Assembly: GCA_033980235.1 (NCBI GenBank)
Contig: CM067067.1
Span: 16,178,401-16,242,400, forward strand
Length of the DNA stretch: 64,000 nucleotides
Source of the DNA: Diadema setosum
Taxonomy: Eukaryota; Echinodermata; Echinoidea; Diadematoida; Diadematidae
Reading direction: 5' to 3'
Shown: positions 11,801-25,600 of the stretch, in pieces
How the letters are laid out: each line of letters opens with the position of its first letter
How positions within the stretch are numbered: the stretch's first letter is position 1
Made by a program: the position numbers and the translations under genes
The notes under the pieces: model-generated
Database searches by the model: none
Told to the model about the DNA's origin: nothing
Seen by the model: the letters and a program-made list of their open reading frames with translations, nothing else

Positions 11801-14800
11801 CTGGTAATGGTTTACCATATCGACACAGATCCCACCATTCTGGCATGGGTTACTGCTACATTCGTTGATGTTTTCCTCGCAGTGCAGCCCTCTAAAACCA
11901 CGCCTGCAGAGGCAAATGTATCCCGCGACTGAATCAATGCACCGAGCATCATTTTCACACGGATTGCTCTGGCATTCGTCGATGTTTTCTGTGCAGTTCA
12001 CTCCGCCGAATCCGTGCATACACCTACATTCGTACGATGCCACTCGGTCGTAACAGGTACCTCCGTTCTTGCAGGGTCTGTACACCTGACATTCATCGAT
12101 CTCGTGCTGACAGTGGGTGCCGAAGTACCCCGGTCGACAGTCGCAGGTGTAGCCATTGACCTGGTCACGGCATCGGGCCCCGTTCATGCACGGAGAGGAA
12201 GAACAGTCGTCGACGTTGAGGTGGCAAAACCGACCGGTATAGCCCGTCGAGCATGTACACGTGAAGGTCGCGTAACCGTCAACACACCTACCACCATGTT
12301 GACAGGTCACATCTCTGCAGTCATCTGGGTTCAAGTCACAGTTTGCTCCTGGGATGAGAAGACAAGGAGACTAGATTACCAAATGACCAATGCTGTTTGC
12401 CTCTCTTAGGAAAATGACATCAAGTTTTGGAGTAAATCAAAAATGAGAATGATTATTCTTGATGTTTACTTTGCTGCCCTCTCAAGAAGTTGCATTTTAT
12501 TCAAGGCGAGACTCAAACTTTGATATACGAGGGATTTCATAATTGCATGAGTACTTTATCCTAATTTTATCACATATGTAAAATTATATGGTCTTAGAGT
12601 CTTAGCAAATGTAGGGACCAATTCAACAGATGTTGCTGAAGGTCTGTACAATTTCATTCGTAATTAAGCAGGTCACGTTGTACACTTCATTTGATATATT
12701 GTAGACTTGAATCACTTGGGATCTTACCGAAAGTTCCGTCGACGCAGTCACATCGATACTCGTTCTCCATGTCAATACACGAACCACCATTCATACACGG
12801 GTCCGAAACGCACTCATTAATGTTCTGGGTTTAACGAAATAAAGAAGAGAGAGAGGGAGAGAGAGAGAGAGAGAGAGAGTAATGCGTACATGAGCATGTT
12901 GTATGTTGTCTTCTTGTTCTCTTCATTAAAGGGGATGGCTAGTAACTGATCAGTGGGAATCAGTGGGAATACTGGGGGATGATTGTTCCAATCCTTGTGG
13001 GATTCATTTAAGAGTACATTATAATACAATGTATATCTATTGTTGTGTGGAAATCATTTGCTTCAGAATGGTCTCATATTCAAGTAATGTGCAGTTTAAT
13101 GTTTCCAGGTTAGCATGCTTGTACACTGACGGGGCGATTAAACTGCACATTTATACTTGAATATGAGACCGTTCTGAAGCAAATAATTTTCACACAACAA
13201 TTGATATATAATGTACTCTTAAATAAATCCCACAAGGATTGGAACAATCATCCCCCAGCATTCCCACTGATTCCCACTGATCAGTTACTAGACATCCCCT
13301 TTAATGTATTTCTTGTATTTTTTAATGATTATGAACACTACCTCAGTTGAGACATATCTTTATGCCTTGTTTGAAATGAAATAAAATGAAGATGAGATGA
13401 ATGAGATGATGAATAAATGGATGATGAAGCTCAAAACTCCGTGGGGAGGATCTGACATGGAGAGATGAAACTAGGTCTTATCGCTTTTTCTCTTTAGGAA
13501 AGAAATTAAGAAGACTCTTCTTAACAAAGGTAAGTCTGTCGTCGCCCTCCGTATTTTCTTTCACTCTCTGCAGATATTGATTGCTAGGCATTGCAGGCAC
13601 AGTTCAGAATTCATGAAACGCAGAATCTTAGCAGCGATTTCATATCCCAAGTCGGCACTGGTTGGATGTGTTTTGGTATTTCATTGACCATTCGTTTAGG
13701 ATTATTTTTGTGTTTCCAATTTTTTTTTTCAACGTACTTGTACTTCGTACGTCACAGACTGATGTCTGCTAAATGTGTCTTCTGTCACGATAGAACGTCT
13801 CACACGACGTTCCCTCCCCAGTGATCATGAAAGACAGATTAATATTGACATCAGTTCCCACGTTTGCTGTTCTGAGACCTACCACATCACAAAGAGGCCC
13901 CTCCCAGCCCGGGAAACACTCCTTGGCCCCAGTCCAGGCGTGGCAGCTGTAGTGATCCAGCTCTCCCGGGTTGCAGTAGACGTCGCAGTTCTCGCCGTAG
14001 AAGCCATCCGAGCAGTACACCCGGATTTCGATTTTGGTTCTGTATAGAAATCATATTCATGAATGACAGTGTTGCCAAGCTGAGTACAATATATATATAT
14101 ATATAATTGTATTCCATTTCATTTATAGGTATTCTATTCACATATCATCCTTCATACATTGTACGATAAAACGCCTTATTTCTGCTACTGCCAAGAATAA
14201 ACCGTATCTTTTAAATTCGAACTGTATTCTGTTTCATTTAAAAACGTAACATATTGTACCAAAACAAAAAGAACACAGAAAAAAAATGTACAAGCATTCA
14301 ATACATATGGCAATTATAAGTGAAACAATAAAACTACACAAAAGACTAAAGGTCTGTCATGGTAGTTCCAAACAAACGGAGCCCAATGCTGAGCCTTTTG
14401 CAATTTTCGGATGACATATATGCATTCAATGAACAATTTTGTATTTCTTGTATTCATATACTCTTCAAGAACCCTTGCATACTCTGTTACAAGGGATGCA
14501 TTTTTAAAGGGTATAGATAACATCTTGGCGAATGTTTACTCAACTTACTCAGTAGTTCCTTCTCCTGTAAGTGTATATCTGTAGATAGGTGCTTCGAATA
14601 AGTTGGCCTCCGGTCGGATGACGAAATTCCTCGTGTAGAAGTCCACTTCGCTTCCTTCGTGTCCCAGATCAACATCCCACACTCCAACCTTCACACGAAT
14701 GCCTCTCTGGACCCAAGAGCACAGAGTAAAAGTCATTCAGAAGCTGTACTGCTTGTAATCAATTACTGTCAAATTAGCGTGATTTTAAGAAGGCGTCTCT

Positions 14801-17800
14801 TTGTAAAAATATGACACCAACTTCCGAGACCTTGAACATGACAGTTTGTATCTGCATATGGCCCGCGCGCTCTTAAAGGACGCAGACTTCATTCATTGAT
14901 ATTTTCATGTTGAGAAACAAGAGGCATAACACTACAAGAAATACGAGAAGAAAAAAACAAACAAACAAAGACACAATATCTTCAGCATTTACAATGGTCT
15001 GCCTTGCATGTTTATAATGCAAAGTGATATTCAGTTACTTCAAATAGTAACTTAAACACATGAAATTAATGACTTATATGCATGGGAATGTTCACACTAG
15101 AGTTAATTATATTTATTTCTCGATGCCAGAATTTTTTTTAATGGAGGAGACGGAGGTGCCACAATCATAACGGATCTAGACACGAACGTATTAAAATGTG
15201 GTAGATGTCACTTTTTTAAATAACAAAACAATTATTGAATGCTAAAAGACCTATTGCTGTCCTGGGGGAGACGCGAAGATTAGTGATAAGATTGGTATTT
15301 ATCACCGCACTTTGGAGAGATATGATAGTGTAAATTGTCTTATCAAAAACATGAAACGAAGATTAAATTCATCTTGTATTTTCATCTCCTGGTGCAAGGC
15401 TAGTCGACTAGTCGACTAGACTAGTCTTCCCTTCTCATTAACAAAACTTCAGAATGCTAGGGAAACGGCAAATTTTTCCCTCGTAATGGCCAACGAGGGT
15501 GACCAGAAATAATGATTTCTTTTTATAATGCCAGCTTGAATATTTACGGCTACTCCTCGATAGCACGTGCCCACGATTAATTTTGTATTTTAATCCCGTC
15601 TCCCCCGACTGTCTATTCTCTTCATCTGTCGCTGATAGAGAAATCCGTCGTCTCGTTGGCTCACCTCCCACTCTCGGACCTTCACCAGCATCGGGTTGGG
15701 GATGTTTCCAGAGAGGATTTCCGGGAATGAAAAATTATCCTGATTGTCGAAGATGGGTCCCGTCCGCAAGTGGCCATACGGGCAGTTCGCGATGTCAACA
15801 TCGCTATAGAGAGATATACAGAGATGATAAATATGTGTGTGAGAGAGAAAGATCGTGATGAGAGTCCTTCGGAGGAGATGCAGGTGTCGCTGTTGTTATT
15901 TCTTTCCTATTCTCTTCTTAACTATGTTAATCCGTTTTAACTATTTGTATCGGAGTCTCGTTCTAATACAGTCACTCTACTCAGAACACACATTATACCT
16001 ATATGATGCTACCACCCGACAGGAACCTGTTAGGTGATTTTTTTTTTCGATTTTTTTTTTTTTTAACGTGAATCATTCATCAACGTCCTTTCTGCTTCTT
16101 CTTTTTTTTTTTGTGTGTAAATGCTTCAAGATAAAGGTATGAGATTCAAGAAACATCAGAACCCTAAATAGTGCAACTTTACTGCATGCTTTAATTACGT
16201 CTTGAATATGAGGCACTTGTAAAGACACAGGTAATATGCTCTTACGAAACTGCTTAGAAACCATATATATGATTCCGAGACTTCACTGGCTTCTTCAGTC
16301 AGAGAGCATATTGAGTTGTGATCCTGTTCGATACTTGATAGGTGTTACATGATCATTTACCCTGAGAAGTGTTTCTTTCCATATCCCTTGTTCACGTCAT
16401 ACCGTGAAAATCCCAATTCTGAATAATTATCTGTACTTTAGTGAAGTATTTTTTCGTAGATGTAAAAACATACTTGTGGCTGAAAGATCATTGTCATTTT
16501 CGGAGCTGTTTCGCAATGCTTTTGGAATCATTTCAGGTTCCTTATAGAAACGCTAAAGTCTTCAACGTTTAAACATAAAGTCCACTTTTTTTTTCTACAG
16601 GTCATTCAGTGCCTGTATGTCACACAACAGAATTTTGTAGCTTTACCACTCCTAGTACAGTTAATTTTCTCTTATTCTTATTCTCATAATGTACTTATAC
16701 GAGAAAGGCGATGTTAGTCATGGGCACTGATTAGCATTGTGATTGTTATTGTTTACAACATTATATTACTATTTGTACCACTACAATCTATGATCATCAC
16801 CATTATTAGTATGTCCCTGTGATCTTCAACTTTCGTAACCAACATCGCTTTAATCCTTACTTCAAAGATTAAAGTTTTGTGCCGGACGTGGACGTAAAAT
16901 TGAGTGCAATTTGTGCCGGATTGAGGACCAGAAGTATGATTTCAAACGTAAGAAATCTGCGTATATCGCACAATTCACCCAGTGCAAACTGCGTCACCAC
17001 ATCAATATTAGGCCTATACAACATTCGAAGAATCTAGTTGTGGCAAGTAGCAAAGCTCCATGGAGATGAATTGTCTACTATTAAAGAGGAAATGCACCCC
17101 AAAAACAAATTAAAGGGATAGTACAGTATTGGTGGAGATGAGAATTGGGCTTCTAACTTTTCGCGAGATACCAAGAAAACACTTATGATATAGTACAGAG
17201 CATACCATTTTAAGAGGAATTCAACGTTTATTTGATGAAAATCGGGTTTGGAATGAATGAAACATCCAAAAACAAAGTAAAACAAAGCGATCGTAATAAA
17301 GTGTGGGTCCCACACTTTATTAGAATCGCTCTTATTTGGATATCTCAGCCATTTCAAAACCAATTTTCATCAAATAAAAGTTGAATTCCTCATAGAATTA
17401 CATGCTCTTTCATATTTCATAAGAGGTTTCTCATTATCTCACCAAAAAATGTTAGAAACCTGAAATTAGGTCTCAACCAAAACTGTACGATCCCTTTTTA
17501 ACTTCTGAAGAAAAAGAAAAATATTTCCTACAGAACGATTCAAAACTGACAAAAATTGGATAAGAAATAAGGAAGGAAGATATGACCTTTTGAAATTTCG
17601 TCTTAAAAAAACATTTCTTCATTAGTACTTATGGAAATTTAAATAAGCAAGTTGACGATGTCATGCTCTCACAATTTCTTATTCATTTCATATACAAAAT
17701 TGTCAAAATATCATATTTCAGCCCTATAAATATAGAACTTCCCTTAAAATCACTCAAAATTAAAAAGAACAAATATAAACTCTGATATATCATGGTATGG

Positions 17801-20800
17801 AAACATTCTCTTACTTGTATTAGTTAAAAATATCAATAATTCCGAATTTCACAATTATTATATAACATATACATGAAAGATTATGAGGGTATCTCTTTCT
17901 TTTGAAGTATATTTTTGGGGGTGGATTTCCTCTTTAAAGCGCTTTCGAACCGAAGGGTGTCCTATCTCTCGTTCCCTTTACAGGGAACCCTATCGGCTTG
18001 ATCAGTTGGTCGAATGGGCATGACACGCCCTCGTCTGTCTTCACATCAGTGGCGGCTGATGCCCCCCCCCCCCCAAAAAAAAAAAGAGAGAGAGAGAGAG
18101 AGAAAGTTCCAGGTTATCACGTACAGTATATTAAGCCACATCGACCCATAGCCCTACGAGCGATGTGCATTAGCGTTTGAACTTTGGTGTGCCATATATA
18201 GGTTGTTTCTCAGAAGGTTTTTGTGAGATAAAATCATCAAGTATTTTTGAGATCGCCGCTTGTAGGCATGAATGCGATGCAGGAGCATGACATGCGTTTT
18301 TTGCCGCTGGACGAGAACGCTGCTCTCTAGCCTTCGTTTGTCCTCTTCGTTACATCAAATTCTAAAACTCACAGGAGTCAGATAATCATAACCAGACAAC
18401 GGTTACTGGGACTGCTGAAGATCAACAATACGATAGATGAATATTAGCGGCCTCTTATAAAGCGCTGAAGTCCGCCAAAAAAAAAAAAAAAAAAAAAAAA
18501 TGATGCTCATGGGGCAGTTATATAAACAACATGATCTATACATTGTACAACCATGGAAAAATTGAATACAATAACTTGTTGGAACAACCAATATCTATGT
18601 GTGAAAAAAGCATCGCCAAAACTGATTATCTTGATAATTATGTAGACGTACGGGGTGTTACAAGAAAGTTGCAATCAATATTGCTACTCCCTAAAATCAA
18701 TCGCAAATCCTGCAGTTGATCTGTTTATTGCAAAATCTGCAAAATTTGCAATAGATATTTGCAATTGACTGTAACTCAACTTTCTTGCAACACTCCCTTA
18801 GATGTAATTTGAGATAATCTTGAACGATAAGGCCCTAAATGACGGTACAATACTATCTACTAACAATAAACATTGCGGTGTAAAAAACCAACATTCGAGA
18901 ATAAAACGGTATTACAAAGTTATACTGCTTGATATTATTCTTGGGGCCAAAAAATGAAGGGTTGCCTTGGTGATACCTCCTTATTCTGACATCTCCCTTT
19001 TCTTACCGTCCGGGAGGCCCGAAGCAAACGTCGAATCGGTTGTCGCATCTGTCAGTGCAGGGCTGGTCGGGCGCGTTGTCGCAGCATTGGCCGTCGAGGA
19101 GCCGACTGAGTTCGTTGAGGTAGTTGACCAGTCGGAAGGACACGGTGACCTCTGAACGAGAGTACAGGACACCCTGATGGCGGTGAGATAAAAGAGGGCA
19201 GAAATTCATAATGGTAGATAATAATTATGAGGTCATCCCACAAGACCGACACCTACGAGTCATACAGCCCACGAGTTCGACATTGAAAACAGGTCCATGA
19301 GTTATACAGCTCACGAGTCATACAGCCCATGGGTTCGACACTAGGCAAATAAAGCCCATGAGTTCGACACTAGGTAAAACAGCCCACGAGTTCGACACGG
19401 GGCTTAACCTGTTCTGTACTGAATTCTGAAATTCCCATAGACTTAATACACAGGCCACCAGGTTCCCGTATGGAATGGGTTAATGTGTCGGTCTCGTGGG
19501 CCTTGTTAGCTTAGTTTCGAACTCATGGGCTGTATGACTCGTGAGCTGTATAACTCGTGAGTTGTATGACTCGTGGGTGTCGGTCTCGTGACGTGCACCC
19601 GATAATATGACCAAATCATCCTGTGTCATTCAGATGGTCGTCACGTGTTGGGTTGAAATTTGAAAACAAAACCAACAACGCCTTCTCTTGCAGTTTATAC
19701 ACTTCATCATTGTTGCGTAATTGCCCATTCATGGCAGTGGGAATGCGTTTTTCGTATAGAAGGCTAAAATTTGTTTGGTGGTGATCTCCATTCATGATTA
19801 ATGCATGTAGGGATTATGATAAAACTCCCAATAAAAACAAAATTGCCTATTTTCCGATATTACTTTAGTGCATGCAGAGAAAAGTAACAACCACAACAAA
19901 CCATTCAGCCATTCGTGCAGACGTTTATGTATAACAAAAGAAAAACATTAGCTCAATGAAAGGCGAGTCTGTAAATAAACCTTTAAATACTGCATGTACA
20001 ATATATGTGTCTACATCGATTATTGCGGTAGTGGTAGTGTCTCCATGTCTTGTGTTCTAAGATTGAATGGAGATTGAATATGAGCCAAGAAAGGGAGATA
20101 AGGTCAAATAACGTGCATTACGTTTTTCTTGGAGTCACAAGTGCAGAAGGTGTCATGTTACGATATCATAAAACACTGAGATAATTTTAGACTATAAACG
20201 ACACTCATTTTTATGATTAAGCACTTTGAAAGAACTCGGGTGCGACACGCGGTGAAAACAGCATACGTATAATACCACTTATTGCATTACACGTAGTGGG
20301 GAGAAACAATTAATCGAAACGAATTATGCGTGATTAGCAAGTCCGTGGTTTAGACAAGCCTGTTCTTGTCGAGTTTGTTGTGTTGTCTTGAAGAGCATAA
20401 AAAAGTGTATGTTCTTCCTGTTGACATCAGAATGACCCGCTTGATAAGTCTCTTGTGGTTTCTGTACTATTGATGTACTGGCTATCAATCTCTTTTCACC
20501 TAATCTACGTCTCAGCACATGCTCTTATCGGAACGCATCTTATCGATTTTTTGTTTTGTTTTGTCGGAAGGTACGATCAACAATATTAATCATTCACTTC
20601 GATGCACATCAAAAGGCCCTAAAAAAGACACATGTAACAATCCGTCCCCTGATTTTGTGCTAATGACAACGTAGGCCCTTTATCGTATCAATCATGTCGT
20701 AGTCCATGTTGCTGATGACAGCTCTGCATTCGTCAAGCAGCTCCTTTGTCGTGTTTGCGTTGGCGTGAAGCGAATCGGGCTGGACGTGTAGGGTGCATGG

Positions 20801-22579
20801 TGTCACGTGACTCCAACTATTAGGTGATGATGAATGGACGAGAGTCGTTTCGTTTACTCCATAGTATGTTATGATTCACCTTTTACTGGTCAAAGATACC
20901 AAAGTGACTAAAATGATAATAGTAAAAATAAAATATCATATTTGATAGGTATCGAATTCTTTGTTTGCATTAGACAGATTGTATGATGGATGTTGTTGGT
21001 GTGTTTGTGTGTAGATTATGTGCGCATGTCTCAATGTAGAGGTTATTTGCGCCAGTGTTTGATGTGTGTATGTTTATTTGTGTAAGAATAGAAAATAGCA
21101 AAGTAGTGTTTTTCTTTGTATTTCTTTCTACCTCATATCAAAAGTTTTGTGCGTTTTCCAATAGTTCTAGCAGAAATTACGCAACAATGAGACATTGTGC
21201 TCATTCAGTTTGTTGGCATCGCAACCTTCTGAAATGTTGTGACAAGGTTCGACGAACCGCTATTCATTTCAGGATCTGCCATGCCAGCGAGCCATTAACC
21301 CGTTGTGTGCCAGGGACTTTGGACAGTGTGTGCAACACTATTGGGTTTTCTGTGCCAATCAGCACGTAAAGCACACAAGGGGGTTAAAGGGACTGTACAG
21401 TACTGGTAGAGGTGGGGATTCATGTTTTGAACATTCCTAAGTGAGATAACGAGAAACCTCTTATGAAATATTATGAAAGAGCATGTAATTTTAAGAAGAA
21501 TTCAATGTTTCTTTGATGAAAATTGGTTTTCAAATTGGCGAGATATCCAAAAAAAAATGATAATAATAACAATGCCAACAGGTCACGCCTTTTTTTAGTA
21601 TCTCTTTTTTTTTCACCTTGTTTTTGGATATCTCAGTCATTTCAAAACCGATTTTCATCAAATAAACTTTAGATACCCCCTTAGAATCGCATGCTCTTTG
21701 ACATCTCATAGAGTGGTTTCTGAATATCTCGCCAAACGTCAAAAGCTAAATCCTCACCTCGACCAGAACTGTACACACTCTTTAAGTTGCAACTAATAGG
21801 AGGAAGCCACAGATCGTCTTGAATGACCACGATGACCGGTCAACTGGTCAAGGAGCAATCCCCTGACAACTCCAGGAGATGATTGCAGTCGTTGACTGGC
21901 GGTTGCTATAGAAATGGCCAGGAAACAACCAATCAGCTGTGCACTATTTTATGTCGTTGCTGTGGCAGCAATCGTTATTGCGATTTATCAATGCTTGAAA
22001 AGATCCTCACAAATCAAAACGGGCCCTTGGATTTCACAGAAGCGGCCCAGTCTTACAGTGCAGTGTTTACACGTGTATATCTATGATAAAACGGGTGCGA
22101 TGTTCACGCATCAAAATGTATTATTTCATAGTCAAATACAGTAGTCATGATGCATAGTCTTGGGTATGCATGAGCTGTTCGTAAAAAAAAAAATGATGAC
22201 AAGCTGTAGTCTTGCGTGGCAAGGAAGCTCACTATTCATCGAGAGTTGCTGCCAAACACTGCATTGCAGGAAGAAAGGGACTCCTGGTGTCATCTTGTGT
22301 GATTAAAATAAAATTCAAAGTTGGTTTGTTTTGCACATGAAGGTACTGCCACAGGGGGCGCTGTGGCATAATGGATAAGACTCCCGTCTCCGATTCGGAG
22401 GACCCGAGTTCGAATCCCGCCCAGTGCTTACGTCCTTGGACAAGATGTTTTTACCCACTATGTCCCTCTCGACCCAGGTGTATAAATGGGTACCTGGCAA
22501 CGCTGGGGTAATAATAATAGCAGGGCCCTCTGGTAGAGCAGTGGCAACACTGAAGAGGCTACCCTGGGTAAATAAGACC

Positions 22580-22644
<65 letters not shown>

Positions 22645-25600
22645 TCAGTAAATCAGTGCGAGGAAAAAAAAAACATTCTCATCATTATGACGGTATAGCT
22701 ACCCCATTTTACTGTGAGATAATTCACTGAAATTACTATCGGGCCACCCAATTTACTTTGGGAGGCCCGATTGAGCAGCAAAAAATCAAAATGAATTCTT
22801 ATTTTTCTTTTTTATTTCGGGCCACCAAAATTTCATATTCAAAGATTGTTGTGGCCCGATGGAGTGGTTAGAATGAGCCACCAGAGGAAAAAAAAAGTTA
22901 TTGTAGAGCCCTGGATAATGTAAAAGCCTTTTTGACTTTACCAACTGTACCCTGGTATGTATACTTTTTCGACCTTACCAACTCTCCCCTGACATGCCAA
23001 GGAAATATAACTCTCAGATAATGCAGAGCTGACGTGTGGCTGCAAAAATAGGCCGGCATTATGATTACCGGCATTACCTTGCATAAACATTTCTCAAACC
23101 ATCAAATATGATGTAGTTCAAGATAAGCAATATCCTGATTTTACTGAGATCATATCTATTCAGTGTTAGATACTGAGACGAACACTTAGCAACACCCCCC
23201 CTCTAAAAAAAAAAGCCGCCCAAACAACAACAACAACAGCAGCAGCAGCAGCAACATGAGGAAGTAACAATTTTAATGACACTGAAAATAAGAAATAAGT
23301 TAAGAATTGACTTAGGTTCCTCATTCCTTACGTTTGAAAAAATAACTATGTGAACGACTTTCCTCTTCTTTGTTACATCAGTGTGACGATTCTCCACGAG
23401 AGTACACTTTCTTGTATAGTTGAATTTGTAATGTGGGATTTCTTGGTTTGTGTGAAAGCTAAAACAAAAAAAAAAGTTCTCAGAAGGGCTCAAAATTCAT
23501 ATTCCACCGTTGTTGGAACTTGCTTGCAAAATAATATCAAAAGGCTCTCCCAAGAAACTTGTCTCGTTGAGGCGATTTGCCAGGATCGTGAGTTGTTTTG
23601 GAGTATTTTGAGATTTAAAAAAAGAGTAAATAGTTTCGATCGTAGTACACGTTTATTCCTGAAGCGTGATGGTCGTATAATCATGTAATTGTGCGCGACC
23701 AATAGTACTCAATCCCATGCAGCTATCAAGTTGTTGCATGGGATTCACTCTCACGCGATGGATGAAGTGCCATAAGTTTATAGGCTGATATAGATCACGC
23801 AGCAACTGAAATCGGGTACTAGTATTCTCCGAGACCGCAATACTTCCGGAAATCCGGCTTATCTTTTGGTAATATTTTGCATTTTCGTCGTTACCCAACT
23901 GAAGTCGTGTTATCACAGCGTTACTTTACACATTTCAGATGCGTATGACTCCATTTTAAAGTAAAATTCAACGGTTTCTGCAGGCGCATGAGAACTACGA
24001 TTTAAAAAAAAAAAAAAAAAAGGAGGAAGGGGTAAGAAAGCGCATCATTGAAAGGAGACAATTCTAAGAGGAGTACTCATTGAACGGAAGACTCGAACGT
24101 CACGCTGACAGTCAACCATCATCGAACCAATGAATTATACATTTCAGGCATTGGTAATGAGTTCCATAGGAACATCAGATCAAGGCCGCTGATAAGCTAA
24201 TTGAGCCCATACATGATTTTCGCCATCAAGTTCATCCCAATTTCACTTCGGTTTTTTTTCCCTCGTCAGCGACAGACGTGACAGTGATTCAACCAAACCC
24301 AAGTTCTCATCCAGTTAAAAGAGTTAAAAGGCTCCTTACGCCCATTTCCTTCGAGAGTACAGCTCGCGTTGCAACTTGTGCTGGCGAGCCTAACCTTTGG
24401 ATCTTGGCAAGAGTGCAAACGGTCGTGTGGTCGCTCGAAGAAAACACCCCTTTAAAATGTTCCTCCTTCAGACGGAGGTGTTCTGATACTCCCAATGCGC
24501 TCTATAGCACGCCTGCATTAATTTTTCCAAGTGGTTAATGCTACCCTCACATTACAATGCCGAATCATACTGAAATGAACTTTAATGATTATAATAATAC
24601 TGAACGAACAGAACAGTAGACTATTTCCATTTAAAGCTGGACTCAAATTCTGAAAGAAAGTATCAAAATGTTCCAAGCAACGGATTATTGTCAAAACCAC
24701 ATGATGCAAATTAGAAGATGATACTGTATCGAAACTTTGCATCTCAATTATGTCTGCGACTGGTATGCACACAAAAGTGTTATAGAAATCATGCTTTAAT
24801 TGATGGTGTATAATTTATAGCAATTACAACTCCTCTCCCTTCAAAGTTATAATTGCAAAGGTAGTACTATACGATAGTAACTTGATGCAAGAGACACTGC
24901 TTGTTCATTTTCCTTTCATAAAAAAAGAAGATAAAATAGGAAGATTAGAGTAGAGGTGAATGGGAGACGCTTAATTGTAAGACAATAAAATCATCGCCTT
25001 CATTCAAAATTTGAATTTTTATGATTATGTGGAAACTACCGATATTCCTCTTTCACGAAAACGTGTGAAACTTGACTTTCTCATGTTATATTCGACGCCA
25101 ATATGGATAGCTTCCACATTTGTTTTGGTTTTACCCCAATGAATAAAGTTACTTTGCGGTGAGATTTGGCCAAAAATTGCTTTAATGCTGACAAAACTTA
25201 AAACGTGATACCAATAACCATGGTATTTATTTCATCAACACACGGTTGACGTTCGTTTTGTGCTTGTTAGCATGTTGCTTGCTTGTTCAATTATTTACTT
25301 TTTTTTCTCTAAAAATCATTATCATTATAACTACACAATGTATCATCATTATTATGGGGGGGGGGGGGGGAGTGGGGTGGGTTTCATGGACTGGTCACCC
25401 CTGTGCGCTCCGGGATACAATTCAATGTATCAGTTTGTGTTCACGAGGAAGAGTATGTGTAGTTGTTGGGAGTGGTTTGTCATACTGGTGCTGCTGATGT
25501 AATCTTGAAAGATGCAACGAGTGATGAAAAATTGTGATACAATGTACCTGTAAGGCCTATACGTCACATTTAATAAGGCATGATGGATGAATGTGCCTAG

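Larger units (their letters stand above)
12825..13882 (-). other. Gene A intron 5
   Basis: Holds a (GA)n run and the near-perfect foldback element at 12926-13304. The remainder shows no exon. Confidence 0.85.

Noticed and set aside
22355..22430. tRNA gene
   Set aside because: A and B boxes are present but the acceptor stem is not closed at the 3' side and the sequence runs into a SINE body and ATT tail.
24278..24538. 86-codon plus-strand frame in gene A intron 1
   Set aside because: Higher GC than its surroundings but no recognisable domain, poor start context and no splice partner.
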